Shown here: positions 24,738-34,140 of the stretch, one piece after another
How positions within the stretch are numbered: the first letter of the stretch is position 1
Layout of the letters: each line of letters starts with the position of its first letter
NCBI GenBank assembly: GCA_900547095.1
Contig: URFG01000007.1
Span: forward strand, 1-64,000
DNA from: an uncultured Oscillospiraceae bacterium
GTDB taxonomy: Bacteria > Bacillota > Clostridia > Oscillospirales > Acutalibacteraceae
Reading direction: 5' to 3'
Length of the DNA: 64,000 nt
Translations under genes and position numbers: made by a program
The notes under the pieces: generated by a model
What the model was told of the DNA's origin: nothing
Databases searched by the model: none
The model's input: the letters and a program-made list of their open reading frames with translations, nothing else

Positions 24738-25265
24738 TTACTTGAATATTTTTTTGATTTTCGGATGAATTTTCATCATATAAACACCCGATAGCCTTGA
24801 AAAGGCGAAATCGTAAATGATAAAAACGCCGTTTGCCGCTATCCAGAAAATCGCAAGGCCCCATTTCATAAAGCTTCCCACATCTTCAAACGAAACGCCG
24901 AAAAGCTTAGTCAGCAACAAATAATAAACATAAGCTCCCGCATTAAATACCGCAAGCTTTACCGCCCACTCCAAAATAAAAATTTTAATTTTTTCTGCAA
25001 GAGCTTTTATTATCGGGTAAAATCCTAAAAAGCAAATATATAAAAGTTTTGATTCATTATCGGGATAAAACGCGATAATAGCGGAGCTTATGATATAGGC
25101 GCTTACGGCGAACTTATAATCCGTTTCTATTAAAACAACAGCGATAAACAACCCTGAAACCGCAGGGACTGCATAGGTAAGATACGGGAAAAGACCGAAC
25201 AGCATAAACACTGCGGACAATGCCGCCATAACCGCGCAAAGTGTAATTTTTCCTGTTTTTTTCAT
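24738..25265 (-). CDS. Integral membrane protein, unknown function
   Basis: 175 residues from the ATG at 25265 (MKKTGKITLC). The frame stays open upstream to 25502, but that part is the shadow of the J-domain gene. About five hydrophobic segments cover most of the chain; a conserved-looking SRLSGVYM and a basic C-terminus (KIHPKIKKIFK) end it. No catalytic motif was recognised. It lies eight bases after the J-domain gene and before the terminator, so it is probably the third gene of the DUF5685/J-domain operon. The ribosome binding site is poor. Confidence 0.65.
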   Translation of the reverse strand: MKKTGKITLCAVMAALSAVFMLFGLFPYLTYAVPAVSGLFIAVVLIETDYKFAVSAYIISSAIIAFYPDNESKLLYICFLGFYPIIKALAEKIKIFILEWAVKLAVFNAGAYVYYLLLTKLFGVSFEDVGSFMKWGLAIFWIAANGVFIIYDFAFSRLSGVYMMKIHPKIKKIFK

Positions 25266-25272
25266 AATTTCA

Positions 25273-25884
25273 TCAGCAGCACGGAATAAGATCTCCGCCC
25301 ATACATTCACAACAGCAATCTGCGCAAACAAGGCTCGAGCAGACATCGCAGGCGTCGCATCCGCCGCCGTATGCTCTTTGAGCATAGGGGTTATTATACT
25401 GCTTACCCATTTGCCGCTGAGCATTATTAACAGCAGCTTTATATTCACTGTTAGCAGGGTCCATTCTCGAGGCGGTGACAAAGCTTGTATAAGCCTGATC
25501 AAACCAGCCTCTGCGATAAAGCACCGTGCCGTTTAAAAAATACCATTCCGCATTGCGCTCGCTCGGCATTACGCCGTCAAGCAGTTCCTGAGCCTGCTCA
25601 AGTCTGCCCTGAGATATAAGCGAACGAATCTCGGGGAAAGACGAAGTGCCGGCATCCGAAGAATAAGAGCCGGAAGTATCCGAGCCGGCATTTGTCCTGC
25701 GGGAATTCATTATGGCGTCATAAGCCTCGTTTATCTCCTGCATTTTTTCTTCCGCTAAATCGGAAAGCGGATTTTGCGAATAGTTATCCGGGTGATACTT
25801 TTTTGCAAGATTTCTGTATGCGGTTTTAACTTCATCATCGGTAGCGTCAGGTGAAATTCCCAATACTTCATAGGGGTTTTTCAT
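25273..25884 (-). CDS. J-domain protein with TPR-like middle and Cys-rich C-terminus
   Basis: 203 residues. Residues 1-65 form a J domain ([16 protein letters not shown], with the HPD tripeptide in KKYHPDNYS), which would stimulate an Hsp70 ATPase. The middle (~95-165) resembles a tetratricopeptide-like helical pair ([20 protein letters not shown]). The last 28 residues contain about ten cysteines ([23 protein letters not shown], ending PCC), suggesting metal binding or a redox patch, and are unlike the zinc fingers of DnaJ. It overlaps the DUF5685 gene by 17 bases. Confidence 0.85.
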   Translation of the reverse strand: MKNPYEVLGISPDATDDEVKTAYRNLAKKYHPDNYSQNPLSDLAEEKMQEINEAYDAIMNSRRTNAGSDTSGSYSSDAGTSSFPEIRSLISQGRLEQAQELLDGVMPSERNAEWYFLNGTVLYRRGWFDQAYTSFVTASRMDPANSEYKAAVNNAQRQMGKQYNNPYAQRAYGGGCDACDVCSSLVCADCCCECMGGDLIPCC

Positions 25885-26710
25885 TTTTAATCTCCTTTAT
25901 AAAAACATCTTCAAGTCCCAAATATATTATATTCCCCAAAATGGGCTCAAATTTTTTTATATCCAAAAGCTCGAAAGCTTTTGCGGCTTCATTGATGCAG
26001 AAATATATCTGCGGCTTTACAGTTTCATAAATATCTTCGGTTTTATAAGTCTTTAATACATTAAATCTTTTCTTTTCTATATCTTCTTCAAGATCGCTCG
26101 CCGCGTCGACAAGATAAATATATCTTCCTAAGCAATAGCCGAGCCTTTCAAGCACTCTTTTTTCGTTAACCGATTCTCCGCAAAGCGGCAAAAGCCGTGA
26201 AAGCACTTTTGCCGAGGGATCGCAGAGTTCGTCAAGCGAAACATTTTCTTTATTCTCAGCTGACTTTTGAGAGGAAATATACTCTTTTACATAATCATTA
26301 ATATCAGGATAATTTAAAGCCGCTTTTTTATAAGCTCTTTTAAATATCGGCTTTAATATCAGCGCGCCCAGCTTTTTAAATCCCTTTTCATCCTCGATAT
26401 TATCAAGAATTTTATAATAAATCATAATCATAGCGGCGGCGGCAGGAAAATCAAGCTCTTTTGAGGTTTTTAAAAAGTTGCATTTTTTAAGAGGATTAAA
26501 AGCGCATTTTTTTCTCTCAAAGCAAACGCGATCCGAATTAAGGGACATATTTAAAAGGGCAAGGAATGTGAAATCATAGCTTAAAGTAAATCTTGATAAA
26601 ATTCCGTAACTTTTTCCGAGCTTTTTACAAAGCGAGCAATAAACGGCTTTATAAACTTCAAAGTCTTTTATCTTAAGCTCTTCTTTTTTTACTCTGATAT
26701 ATCCGAACAA
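25868..26710 (-). CDS. DUF5685 family protein
   Basis: 280 residues from a TTG at 26710 (GGAGG nine bases upstream). The N-terminus [32 protein letters not shown] and the mid-chain [16 protein letters not shown] match the DUF5685 pattern I associate with Firmicutes. CSLCK, CNFL and other Cys plus DxxED acidic pairs hint at an all-helical, perhaps prenyltransferase-like fold, but no activity is established. It is always or often near a J-domain gene, as here, where the two overlap by 17 bases. Confidence 0.75.
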   Translation of the reverse strand: MFGYIRVKKEELKIKDFEVYKAVYCSLCKKLGKSYGILSRFTLSYDFTFLALLNMSLNSDRVCFERKKCAFNPLKKCNFLKTSKELDFPAAAAMIMIYYKILDNIEDEKGFKKLGALILKPIFKRAYKKAALNYPDINDYVKEYISSQKSAENKENVSLDELCDPSAKVLSRLLPLCGESVNEKRVLERLGYCLGRYIYLVDAASDLEEDIEKKRFNVLKTYKTEDIYETVKPQIYFCINEAAKAFELLDIKKFEPILGNIIYLGLEDVFIKEIKNEKPL

Positions 26711-26860
26711 CTCTCAAAGCCTCCGCATTCTTTAAAACAATTATATTTTACACTTTCGTTTTTTCCTATTGGTGAATAATATGTAAATATTTAACTCATA
26801 TTGAATTTTTTTAAAATAATGCGGCAAAATAGAATTAAAATCCAAGGAGGAGGAAAATTA

Positions 26861-28201
26861 ATGGGTAAAAAAGCAGTATCGCTGTTACTTTGCATTCTGA
26901 CAGGCATTTTATCGCTTTCTCTTGCAGGGTGCAAAAACAAAAATTCGGCAGAGGTTTATTTTTTGAATTTCAAGCCGGAATCTGCGGAAATTTATAAGCA
27001 GATAGCAAAAGACTATGAGAAAGAAAAAGGTGTGAAAGTAAAGGTGGTTACCGCCGCCGCCAACACCTACGAGCAGACCTTAAAATCGGAAATAGCAAAA
27101 TCCTCGGCGCCCACCATATTTCAGGTGAACGGTCCTGTGGGTTATGAAACCTGGAAAGAATATTGCCTTGATATCAAAGACAGCAAACTTTATTCTTATC
27201 TTTCCGACGATTCGCTTGCCATAAAGGATAAAAAAGGCGGAGTTTATGCTCTTGCTTATGTTGTAGAGGGCTACGGAATTATTTATAACGAAGAAATTAC
27301 CGATAAATACTTTGAGCTTGCGGATAAAAAAGCAACCGTTTCTTCAATGAGCGAAATAAAAAATTTTTCTCAGCTTAAAACTCTTGTTGAAGACATGACC
27401 GCTCATAAAAGTCAGCTCGGAATTGAGGGTGCATTCGCTTCGACCTCTCTTGCCTCAGGCGAAGATTGGCGCTGGCAGACGCATCTTATGAATATTCCCC
27501 TTTATTATGAATTCAAAGAAAGCGAAGATTATGACGATCCGACAATAGCAGGACTAAACTCTAAAGAAATAGCTTTCAGATATTCTGATAAATTTAAAAA
27601 TACCTTTGATTTATATACTAACAACTCTTTGACCGATAAAAAAATTCTCGGCTCAAAATCTACTGCGGATTCTATGGCTGAATTTGCTCAGGGCAAGGTC
27701 GCCTTTGTGCAGAACGGCAACTGGGCGTGGTCGCAGATAAGCGGAGTTAAAGGAAACACCGTTAAAAAAGACAAGATCAAATTTTTACCTGTTTACACTG
27801 GAATTAAAGGCGAAGAATCGCAGGGACTTTGTATCGGAACGGAAAATTATATCGCTGTAAACAAATATGCTTCTAAAGAGCAACAGCAGGCTTCCCTTGA
27901 TTTTCTCGACTGGATTTTTTCAAGCGATACAGGGAAAAAATATGTAACAGAAAAGCTCAAATTTATAACTCCTTTTAATACTTTTTCAGACGACGAATTA
28001 CCAGATGATCCGCTAGCCAAAGAGGTAGTAAGATATATGAGGGACGACAGCGTAAAGACTGTGCCCTGGATTTTCACCTCATTCCCGAGCGAGAACTTTA
28101 AAACAGAGGTCGGAAACGCGCTTCTTGAATATGTTCAGGGAACGAAAACCTTTGATGATGTGAAAAAAACAGTAATAGATAAATGGAAGAGTGAAAGATA
28201 A
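26861..28201 (+). CDS. Sugar ABC transporter, substrate-binding lipoprotein
   Basis: 446 residues from the ATG at 26861 (AAGGAGGAGG upstream); a frame from 26801 adds 20 residues without a signal and is rejected. Lipoprotein signal peptide with lipobox SLAGC near residue 23. The mature protein has the family-1 solute-binding fold (AEFAQGKVAFVQNGNW, GLCIGTENYIAVNK). It delivers sugar, probably maltodextrin-like given malQ downstream, to the two permeases. The region 26711-26860 holds only its ribosome binding site, A/T-rich sequence and the divergent start of the DUF5685 operon. Confidence 0.9.
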   Translation: MGKKAVSLLLCILTGILSLSLAGCKNKNSAEVYFLNFKPESAEIYKQIAKDYEKEKGVKVKVVTAAANTYEQTLKSEIAKSSAPTIFQVNGPVGYETWKEYCLDIKDSKLYSYLSDDSLAIKDKKGGVYALAYVVEGYGIIYNEEITDKYFELADKKATVSSMSEIKNFSQLKTLVEDMTAHKSQLGIEGAFASTSLASGEDWRWQTHLMNIPLYYEFKESEDYDDPTIAGLNSKEIAFRYSDKFKNTFDLYTNNSLTDKKILGSKSTADSMAEFAQGKVAFVQNGNWAWSQISGVKGNTVKKDKIKFLPVYTGIKGEESQGLCIGTENYIAVNKYASKEQQQASLDFLDWIFSSDTGKKYVTEKLKFITPFNTFSDDELPDDPLAKEVVRYMRDDSVKTVPWIFTSFPSENFKTEVGNALLEYVQGTKTFDDVKKTVIDKWKSER

Positions 28202-28203
28202 AA

Positions 28204-29049
28204 ATGCGAAACGGTATTAAACGCTGGTCGCCGCTGTTTTTACTGCCTACTCTTGCAGCATTTATGATAGCTTTTGTTATACCGTTTGTAATGGGTATCT
28301 ATTTATCGTTCTGTAATTTCAGAACGGTAACCGACGCAAAATTTGTCGGGCTTGAAAATTATATAAACATTTTCAAGCCCGGCGACACTTTTTTTAAATC
28401 CCTTTTATTTACGGGAAAATTCGCGGTTATATCCGTTATAACAATAAATGTGTTAGCATTTTTGTTTGCAATTATGTTAACAAAAGGTATCAAAGGAACC
28501 AACTTTTTCAGAACAGTTTTCTTTATGCCGAATCTTATCGGCGGAATTGTTCTCGGATATATATGGCAGGTTATAATCAACGGCATACTTTTTAATTACG
28601 GATATTCGATAACAAGCAAATCACAATTCGGATTTTTAGGGCTTGTTTTAATGATGAATTGGCAGATGATCGGATATATGATGATAATTTATATAGCCGG
28701 TCTTAACAATGTTTCAAATGATATTCTTGAAGCGGCAAAGGTTGACGGTGCGGGAAAGTTCAGAACTTTATTCAATATTATAATTCCCTCTGTTATGCCA
28801 TCGATAACTATTTGCCTTTTTCTTACAATTACAAATTCATTCAAGCTTTTCGATCAGAACCTCGCTCTCACTGCCGGAGCGCCTGCAAAAACAACGCAAA
28901 TGGCGGCGCTCGATATATACAATACTTTCTACGGCAGGACCGGCTTTGAGGGCACAGGACAGGCAAAAGCGGTTATCTTTTTCATAATAGTTGCCGCTAT
29001 TGCGCTTTTACAGCTTAAGCTGACCAGCAGCAAAGAGGTTGAAAATTAA
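28204..29049 (+). CDS. Sugar ABC transporter permease, MalF-like
   Basis: 281 residues, six membrane spans. The cytoplasmic EAA loop reads EAAKVDGAGKFRTLFNI, the docking site for the ATPase. It starts two bases after the binding-protein stop and is joined to the next permease by a one-base overlap. No ATP-binding subunit is in the operon; a shared MsmK-type ATPase elsewhere is the usual solution. Confidence 0.92.
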   Translation: MRNGIKRWSPLFLLPTLAAFMIAFVIPFVMGIYLSFCNFRTVTDAKFVGLENYINIFKPGDTFFKSLLFTGKFAVISVITINVLAFLFAIMLTKGIKGTNFFRTVFFMPNLIGGIVLGYIWQVIINGILFNYGYSITSKSQFGFLGLVLMMNWQMIGYMMIIYIAGLNNVSNDILEAAKVDGAGKFRTLFNIIIPSVMPSITICLFLTITNSFKLFDQNLALTAGAPAKTTQMAALDIYNTFYGRTGFEGTGQAKAVIFFIIVAAIALLQLKLTSSKEVEN

Positions 29050-29873
29050 TGAAAAAAAGCAGAATTTTTATATTCATAATTCTTTGTGTTTTTGCCGCGG
29101 TATTCGCCGCTCCGATATTTATAATTCTGATAAATTCTTTTAAAACAAAGTTTTCCATCAGTCAGACGCCTTTTATGTTTCCTGATAAAGAAACATTTTC
29201 AGGGCTTGAAAATTACACGACGGGGCTTTCAAACACGGGATTTTTATCCTCGTTTTTTATGTCGCTCTTCATAACCGTGTTTTCGGTGGCGGCGATAGTG
29301 TTTTTCACTTCTATGACAGCGTGGTATATTGCGAGATCAAAAAGCAGGTTTTCAAAATTTGTTTACACGCTTTTTGTGTTTTCAATGATAGTTCCTTTTC
29401 AGATGGTAATGTTTACAATGTCAAAGACAGCGAATTTATTAGGCCTTGATAATCCCGTAGGAATTATTCTTATCTATCTCGGTTTCGGAGCGGGACTTGC
29501 GGTTTTCATTTTCAGCGGATTCGTAAAGTCCATACCTAAAGGAATTGAAGAAGCCGCCACGATAGACGGCTGCAATCCTGCGCAGACCTTTTTTATGATA
29601 GTTCTCCCCATGATGAAGCCCACTGTTATAACAGTGGCGATATTAAACACTATGTGGATATGGAACGATTATCTTCTTCCCTATCTCGTTATAGGAAGTG
29701 ATTATAAAACTATTCCTATTGCTATTCAGTATTTAAAGGGCGGTTACGGCTCGATAGATATGGGTGCGCTTATGGCTATGCTTGTGCTGGCTGTAACACC
29801 GGTTATTATATTCTATCTGTTTTGTCAGAAATATATCATTAAAGGAGTTGCGGCTGGTGCAGTCAAAGGCTGA
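29049..29873 (+). CDS. Sugar ABC transporter permease, MalG-like
   Basis: 274 residues, six membrane spans, EAA loop EEAATIDGCNPAQTFF. It pairs with the upstream permease. The last 17 bases overlap the malQ start region. Confidence 0.92.
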   Translation: MKKSRIFIFIILCVFAAVFAAPIFIILINSFKTKFSISQTPFMFPDKETFSGLENYTTGLSNTGFLSSFFMSLFITVFSVAAIVFFTSMTAWYIARSKSRFSKFVYTLFVFSMIVPFQMVMFTMSKTANLLGLDNPVGIILIYLGFGAGLAVFIFSGFVKSIPKGIEEAATIDGCNPAQTFFMIVLPMMKPTVITVAILNTMWIWNDYLLPYLVIGSDYKTIPIAIQYLKGGYGSIDMGALMAMLVLAVTPVIIFYLFCQKYIIKGVAAGAVKG

Positions 29874-31290
29874 AAAAGGAATTCTAATGCCGCTTGCAAG
29901 CTTAAGTTCCAAGCACGGAATAGGAGATTTCGGGAAACCTGCCTTTGAATTTATCGATTTTCTTTCTTCTTTTAAGCAGGATTATTGGCAGCTTTTACCC
30001 CTTAATCCTATAGGAAAAGGCAATTCCCCATATTATTCGGTAAGCAGTTTTGCAGGAGAAATTCTTTATATCAGTTTAGAGGATCTTTTAAATTCCGAAC
30101 TTTTAAAGCAGGACGAATTAAAAACACCTGATTTTATAAAAGGAAAAATCGATTATAAAAAGGTAAGAGATTTTAAAATTCCGCTTTTAAAAAAAGCAAC
30201 CGAAAGATTTGATATTTCTGATAAGGAATACAGAGATTTTCTTAAAAAAAACGAATTCTGGATAAATGGGTATGCAGAATTCTGCACCGCTTCGGAAATT
30301 TACGGAGAACTATCTGATTTTGACAGAGATTTAAAATTCCGCAGAATAAAAAGTCTTAACGATTTAAGAGAAAAGCATAAAGAACAAATTGATTTTTATA
30401 AAATCACGCAATATTTCTTCTTTAAACAGTTTTTTAAAATGAAAAAATATGCCGAAAGTAAAAAAATAAAGCTTATAGGCGATATTCCCTTTTATGTATC
30501 GGACAGCGGAGCAGATGTGTGGCTATATCCCGAATATTTTAAGCTTGACGATAATTTAAGTCCGCGCCTTAAAGCAGGAGTACCTCCCGATATTTTTTCA
30601 AAAACGGGTCAGCTTTGGGGAAACCCTATATATGATTTTGAGGTGCAGAAAAAAGACGGCTATCTCTGGTGGGAGCAAAGGCTTAAAAAACAGTCGGAAA
30701 TGTTTGACGCTATAAGAATAGACCATTTCAGAGCATTTGCTAACTACTATGAAATACCGGCTGACGCTATAAACGCTACTTGCGGAAAATGGACAAAAGG
30801 CCCAGGTGAAGAATTTTTTAAAACCCTTAAAAAGAAAATAAAATTTCCCTTTATTATCGCCGAAAACCTCGGCGGAGAAGATGATGAAGATGTTTGCGAG
30901 CTGCTTAAAAAAACTAATTTTTGCGAAATGAAGATTTTGCAGTTTTGTTTTGAAAAGACCGACGATCCGAATTCTATCCCTGAAAATTTCCCCTTTAACT
31001 GCGTGTGCTATACAGGAACCCATGATAACAATACCGCGCTCGGGTGGTTTGAAAAGCTTAGCGAAAAGAAGAAATATTTAGTTTCAAGATATATCGATAT
31101 CAAAGGTGATATAGCTAAAAATATGATAGATTTCGCTTTATCTCTAAATATTAAGCTTGTGATAATTCCTTTATATGATTATTTAGGCCTTGATGAAAGC
31201 GCAAGAATTAATATTCCGGGGACTCAAAACGTCAACTGGGAATGGCAGACACCCGAAAATTATTCAAAAGATATTATTGAAAGATATTAG
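29857..31290 (+). CDS. malQ: 4-alpha-glucanotransferase (amylomaltase)
   Basis: About 477 residues from the GTG at 29857, which lies nine bases after AAAGGAG; a TTG at 29848 is too close to that site. GH77 motifs: DIPFYVSDSGADVW, the nucleophile in DAIRIDHFRAF, the acid/base in IIAENLGGED, and the transition-state Asp in YTGTHDNN. It disproportionates maltodextrins in the cytoplasm. Linked to a sugar importer, it points to use of malto-oligosaccharides or starch fragments; no amylase or LacI regulator is in the window. Confidence 0.92.
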   Translation: MQSKAEKGILMPLASLSSKHGIGDFGKPAFEFIDFLSSFKQDYWQLLPLNPIGKGNSPYYSVSSFAGEILYISLEDLLNSELLKQDELKTPDFIKGKIDYKKVRDFKIPLLKKATERFDISDKEYRDFLKKNEFWINGYAEFCTASEIYGELSDFDRDLKFRRIKSLNDLREKHKEQIDFYKITQYFFFKQFFKMKKYAESKKIKLIGDIPFYVSDSGADVWLYPEYFKLDDNLSPRLKAGVPPDIFSKTGQLWGNPIYDFEVQKKDGYLWWEQRLKKQSEMFDAIRIDHFRAFANYYEIPADAINATCGKWTKGPGEEFFKTLKKKIKFPFIIAENLGGEDDEDVCELLKKTNFCEMKILQFCFEKTDDPNSIPENFPFNCVCYTGTHDNNTALGWFEKLSEKKKYLVSRYIDIKGDIAKNMIDFALSLNIKLVIIPLYDYLGLDESARINIPGTQNVNWEWQTPENYSKDIIERY

Positions 31291-31441
31291 AGCTTAAAAT
31301 CTTGCAAATTCATCATTTGAGGAAAGAAATTTATCTTAACAACAGTCAAAATGCTGAATATGCCTAAAAGCATTCTCAGTTCGGTTTACGGCGAAGAAAG
31401 ATTTAAAATGCAGTTAACGGTTTCTTTCTAAGATAAAAACA

Positions 31442-31479
31442 AAAATCCCTGAGAACAGATTTTGTTCTCAGGGATTTTT
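31442..31479. terminator. Bidirectional terminator
   Basis: AAAATCCCTGAGAACA (31442-31457) and TGTTCTCAGGGATTTT (31463-31478), 16-bp stem with T-rich tails on both strands. It separates malQ from the convergent fumarate-reductase operon. The preceding 31291-31441 contains nothing convincing (one 26-codon frame without a ribosome binding site). Confidence 0.92.
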
Positions 31480-31815
31480 TTAAGCTTTTGCGGTTTCTTT
31501 TTGTGCGTCGGCGATAGCGTCAAGCTTTTTGTTTCTGAAATAAAGGCCGACATCTATCGAAATTTCGATAAAGTTTAAAATATAGAATAAAAAGCTTAAA
31601 ACAAAGATAAATCCCGATTTAGGCTCTATTCCGAGCAAACCTGCAGATTCTATAATTTTCTTTGCTATTCCGCAGGCATAGCCTATAATCAAAAACACTT
31701 CAAAAAATAAACTTTTTCCTTTGGCGGTTCTTGATACCCACGATTTTCTTATTGAAAGCGGCCAGGAAAGACCGAAACAAAAAATTGTGAGCGCCTCAAG
31801 CAGATCAACTATCAT
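31480..31815 (-). CDS. Small membrane protein, PQ-loop/SWEET-like
   Basis: 111 residues with three to four membrane spans. FGLSWPLSIRKSWVSRTAKGKSLFF resembles the P-containing half of PQ-loop transporters seen in Firmicutes (split: FGLSWPLSIRKS, SRTAKGKS). GAGGG lies nine bases before the ATG. It is the last gene of the long minus-strand operon, 21 bases after frdA, so a link to C4-dicarboxylate metabolism is conceivable but unproven. Confidence 0.65.
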   Translation of the reverse strand: MIVDLLEALTIFCFGLSWPLSIRKSWVSRTAKGKSLFFEVFLIIGYACGIAKKIIESAGLLGIEPKSGFIFVLSFLFYILNFIEISIDVGLYFRNKKLDAIADAQKETAKA

Positions 31816-31836
31816 TTTATATAACCCTCTTAAAAA

Positions 31837-33435
31837 TTATTTTTTTCTCCTGTAATCAGGCAAAAGCTTCGGTGATACAACATCGGTTTTAATGCCTGCG
31901 GCTTCTCTTTCGCGGTCGAATTTTTCGATATGCTCAAGAGTAAGCTTTCCGACACAAACATCGGCTGATTTTTTAGCCGCATTTATTCCTGCGTTTCTTC
32001 CGAAAACGATTACATCAAGCAATGAATTGCCCATAAGGCGATTTCTTCCGTGAATTCCTCCTACGGCTTCGCCTGCAACAAAGAGGTTTTCAACATTAGT
32101 GGACATACCGTCAACATTAATATCAAGTCCGCCGTTCTGATAATGAAGAGTAGGATAAACCAAAATAGGCTCTTTTCTGATATCTATGCCGTAGCTTGCA
32201 AACATTCTCATCATCGCGGGAATTCTCTTTTCGATAGTTCCCTCTCCTCCGATTTTTTCGATCATAGGAGTATCGAGCCATACTGCTTTTCCGCTGCCTG
32301 TATCCACGCCCTCGTTTCTGTCGGAGCATTCGCGGATAATAGAAGCCGCGGCTACATCACGGGTTTCAAGCGGATGCATAAATACTTTACCGTCACGGTT
32401 TATCAGCTTAGCGCCGAGCGAGCGCACCTTTTCGGTTACAAGAGCGCCGAATATCTGCTGCGGGAAAGCGGCTCCTGTGGGGTGATACTGCAATGTATCG
32501 GCATAAAGGAGCTTTGCTCCCACTCTGTAGCCTAATACAAGGCCGTCGGCAGTAGCGCCGTAATGGTTAGAGGTCGGGAAGCCCTGATAATGCATTCTTC
32601 CTGCGCCGCCTGTAGCTATAATAACGGTTTTAGCGCGGGCAACCATAAGCTCATGGGTTTCCATATTCATAAGCACTGCGCCCGCGGCATTGCCGTTTTC
32701 ATCAAGAATAAGCTCTATCGCAGATGTGAAATCAACAACCTCTATTCCGCGGTTTATAACCTCGTCGCGAAGAGTTCTCATTATTTCAGCACCGGAATAA
32801 TCCTTTGCTGCGTGCATTCTCTTTCTTGAAGTTCCGCCGCCGTGGGTGGTTATCATAGTGCCGTCGGGCGCTTTATCGAATTCCACGCCGAGATCGTTTA
32901 GCCACAAAATGGCCTCGGGAGCGTCGCAAACAAGCTTTGCGAGAAGCTCGCGCTTAGCGGCATAGTGTCCGCCGCCGAAAGCATCAACAAAATGGATAGC
33001 CGGAGAATCGTTAGGCTTATCTGCCGCCTGAATTCCGCCCTCCGCCATCATTGTATTAGCGTCGCCCATACGGAGCTTTGTAACTATCATGGTTTTTGCT
33101 CCGGCTTTATCGGCTTCTATAGCGGCGCTTGTTCCTGCGCCGCCGCCGCCGATTATAAGAACATCGACATCATATTTAACATTGTTAAGATCGATATCCT
33201 CTGCTTTAATGCGGCTTTTTGCCTCCAAAATTTCACAAAGCTCGTGAGGAACCGATTCACCCTTATTAGGGCCTATTTTAAGAGTGGAGAACTCGCTCTT
33301 TTTATAGTCGGGATGATAAGCGCATAAAAGCTCATCCTTTTCTTTAGCCGTCATTCTGACAGGCTCATAGGCAATATTTGCCTCTCTTGCCTCTTCAACA
33401 GCTTTTAAAGATTCCTGAAATTCCTTTGAATACAT
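31837..33435 (-). CDS. Fumarate reductase/succinate dehydrogenase-type flavoprotein (TfrA-like)
   Basis: 532 residues. An unusual ~88-residue N-terminal extension, partly charged with two Cys, precedes the FAD fold VLIIGGGGAGTSAAIEA. Family active-site elements follow: MMAEGGIQAA, HGGGTSRKRMHAA, the HPTG histidine in LQYHPTGAAF, the arginine in TEKVRSLGA, and GRNRLMGNSLLD. These match catalytic residues of fumarate reductases. No membrane anchor gene is present; the partner is the Fe-S protein encoded upstream. The operon also supplies malate dehydrogenase and fumarase, so fumarate to succinate is the likely reaction. L-aspartate oxidase is excluded by context. Confidence 0.82.
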   Translation of the reverse strand: MYSKEFQESLKAVEEAREANIAYEPVRMTAKEKDELLCAYHPDYKKSEFSTLKIGPNKGESVPHELCEILEAKSRIKAEDIDLNNVKYDVDVLIIGGGGAGTSAAIEADKAGAKTMIVTKLRMGDANTMMAEGGIQAADKPNDSPAIHFVDAFGGGHYAAKRELLAKLVCDAPEAILWLNDLGVEFDKAPDGTMITTHGGGTSRKRMHAAKDYSGAEIMRTLRDEVINRGIEVVDFTSAIELILDENGNAAGAVLMNMETHELMVARAKTVIIATGGAGRMHYQGFPTSNHYGATADGLVLGYRVGAKLLYADTLQYHPTGAAFPQQIFGALVTEKVRSLGAKLINRDGKVFMHPLETRDVAAASIIRECSDRNEGVDTGSGKAVWLDTPMIEKIGGEGTIEKRIPAMMRMFASYGIDIRKEPILVYPTLHYQNGGLDINVDGMSTNVENLFVAGEAVGGIHGRNRLMGNSLLDVIVFGRNAGINAAKKSADVCVGKLTLEHIEKFDREREAAGIKTDVVSPKLLPDYRRKK

Positions 33436-33449
33436 CTTATCTTCCCTCC

Positions 33450-34124
33450 TTACTTTTCGATTTCTCTGTTATTGTAAAGCTCTTCGAGCTCTTCAATAGG
33501 CTTGCCCATCAAGCTCTCGATAAGCTCGGTGAAAGTGCCGTCTTTAATTTCTTTAACACGGTCCTCAAGGTGCTTGGTTTTCGGAGCAAGATATTTACCG
33601 TTTAATCTTCTTGCAAGCATAGCTACCTGCGGGTGTGAAATCCCTGCAGGACATCTTGAAGAGCAAACTCCGCACATTACGCAGTCAAACGACTCCTCTG
33701 CACACTTGTCAAATTCTCCGCGCTGAGCATAAGCGATATACTGCATAACATTAAGACCCTGCGTGCAGCTTTTTGTGCAGGCATTACATCCGACGCAAGC
33801 GTATATCTCGGGGTAAAGCTGCATCATTATCTGCTCGGTGGGTTTGATTTTTTCCATATCATAGACCTGCTTTACAAGCGGGAAAAACGGAAGTGTAGCA
33901 ACATACATATCGTTTTCCACCTTTGTCTGGCAGGCAAGGCAGGTTTTTAACTCTCTGTCGCCCTTAATGCGGTAAATGGTAGCGCAGGCACCGCAAAATC
34001 CGTTTCTGCAGCCGCAGCCGCGGACAAGCTGATAACCGGCATATTCCATAGCGCGCATAATGGTAAGATCATCAGGCACGCTGTATTTTTTACCGAAAAG
34101 ATAAATATTCACCATATTTTCCAT
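33450..34124 (-). CDS. Fumarate reductase-type iron-sulfur protein (TfrB/FrdB-like)
   Basis: 224 residues from ATG 34124 (AAGGAG, ten bases upstream); the longer frame from 34205 lies within flxA. A plant-type 2Fe-2S centre (GCGCRNGFCGAC plus CLAC) is followed by 4Fe-4S motifs CVGCNACTKSC and CVMCGVCSSRC. It should carry electrons between the flavoprotein FrdA and the Hdr-Flx proteins. It lacks the extra CCG domains found in methanogen TfrB. Sixteen bases separate it from flxA, fourteen from frdA. Confidence 0.82.
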   Translation of the reverse strand: MENMVNIYLFGKKYSVPDDLTIMRAMEYAGYQLVRGCGCRNGFCGACATIYRIKGDRELKTCLACQTKVENDMYVATLPFFPLVKQVYDMEKIKPTEQIMMQLYPEIYACVGCNACTKSCTQGLNVMQYIAYAQRGEFDKCAEESFDCVMCGVCSSRCPAGISHPQVAMLARRLNGKYLAPKTKHLEDRVKEIKDGTFTELIESLMGKPIEELEELYNNREIEK

Positions 34125-34140
34125 TGATTTATTCTCCTTA

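Noticed and set aside
25266..25502. Extended N-terminus of the membrane protein at 24738-25265
   Set aside because: The extension is the out-of-frame shadow of the J-domain gene; hydrophobic, natural-looking sequence begins at MKKTGK.
31351..31431. 26-codon ORF between malQ and the terminator at 31442
   Set aside because: No ribosome binding site and no recognisable similarity; a chance frame is just as likely.
31837..33435. L-aspartate oxidase (NadB) for the flavoprotein
   Set aside because: No nadA or nadC nearby; it is paired with an FrdB-like Fe-S protein and with fumC and mdh.
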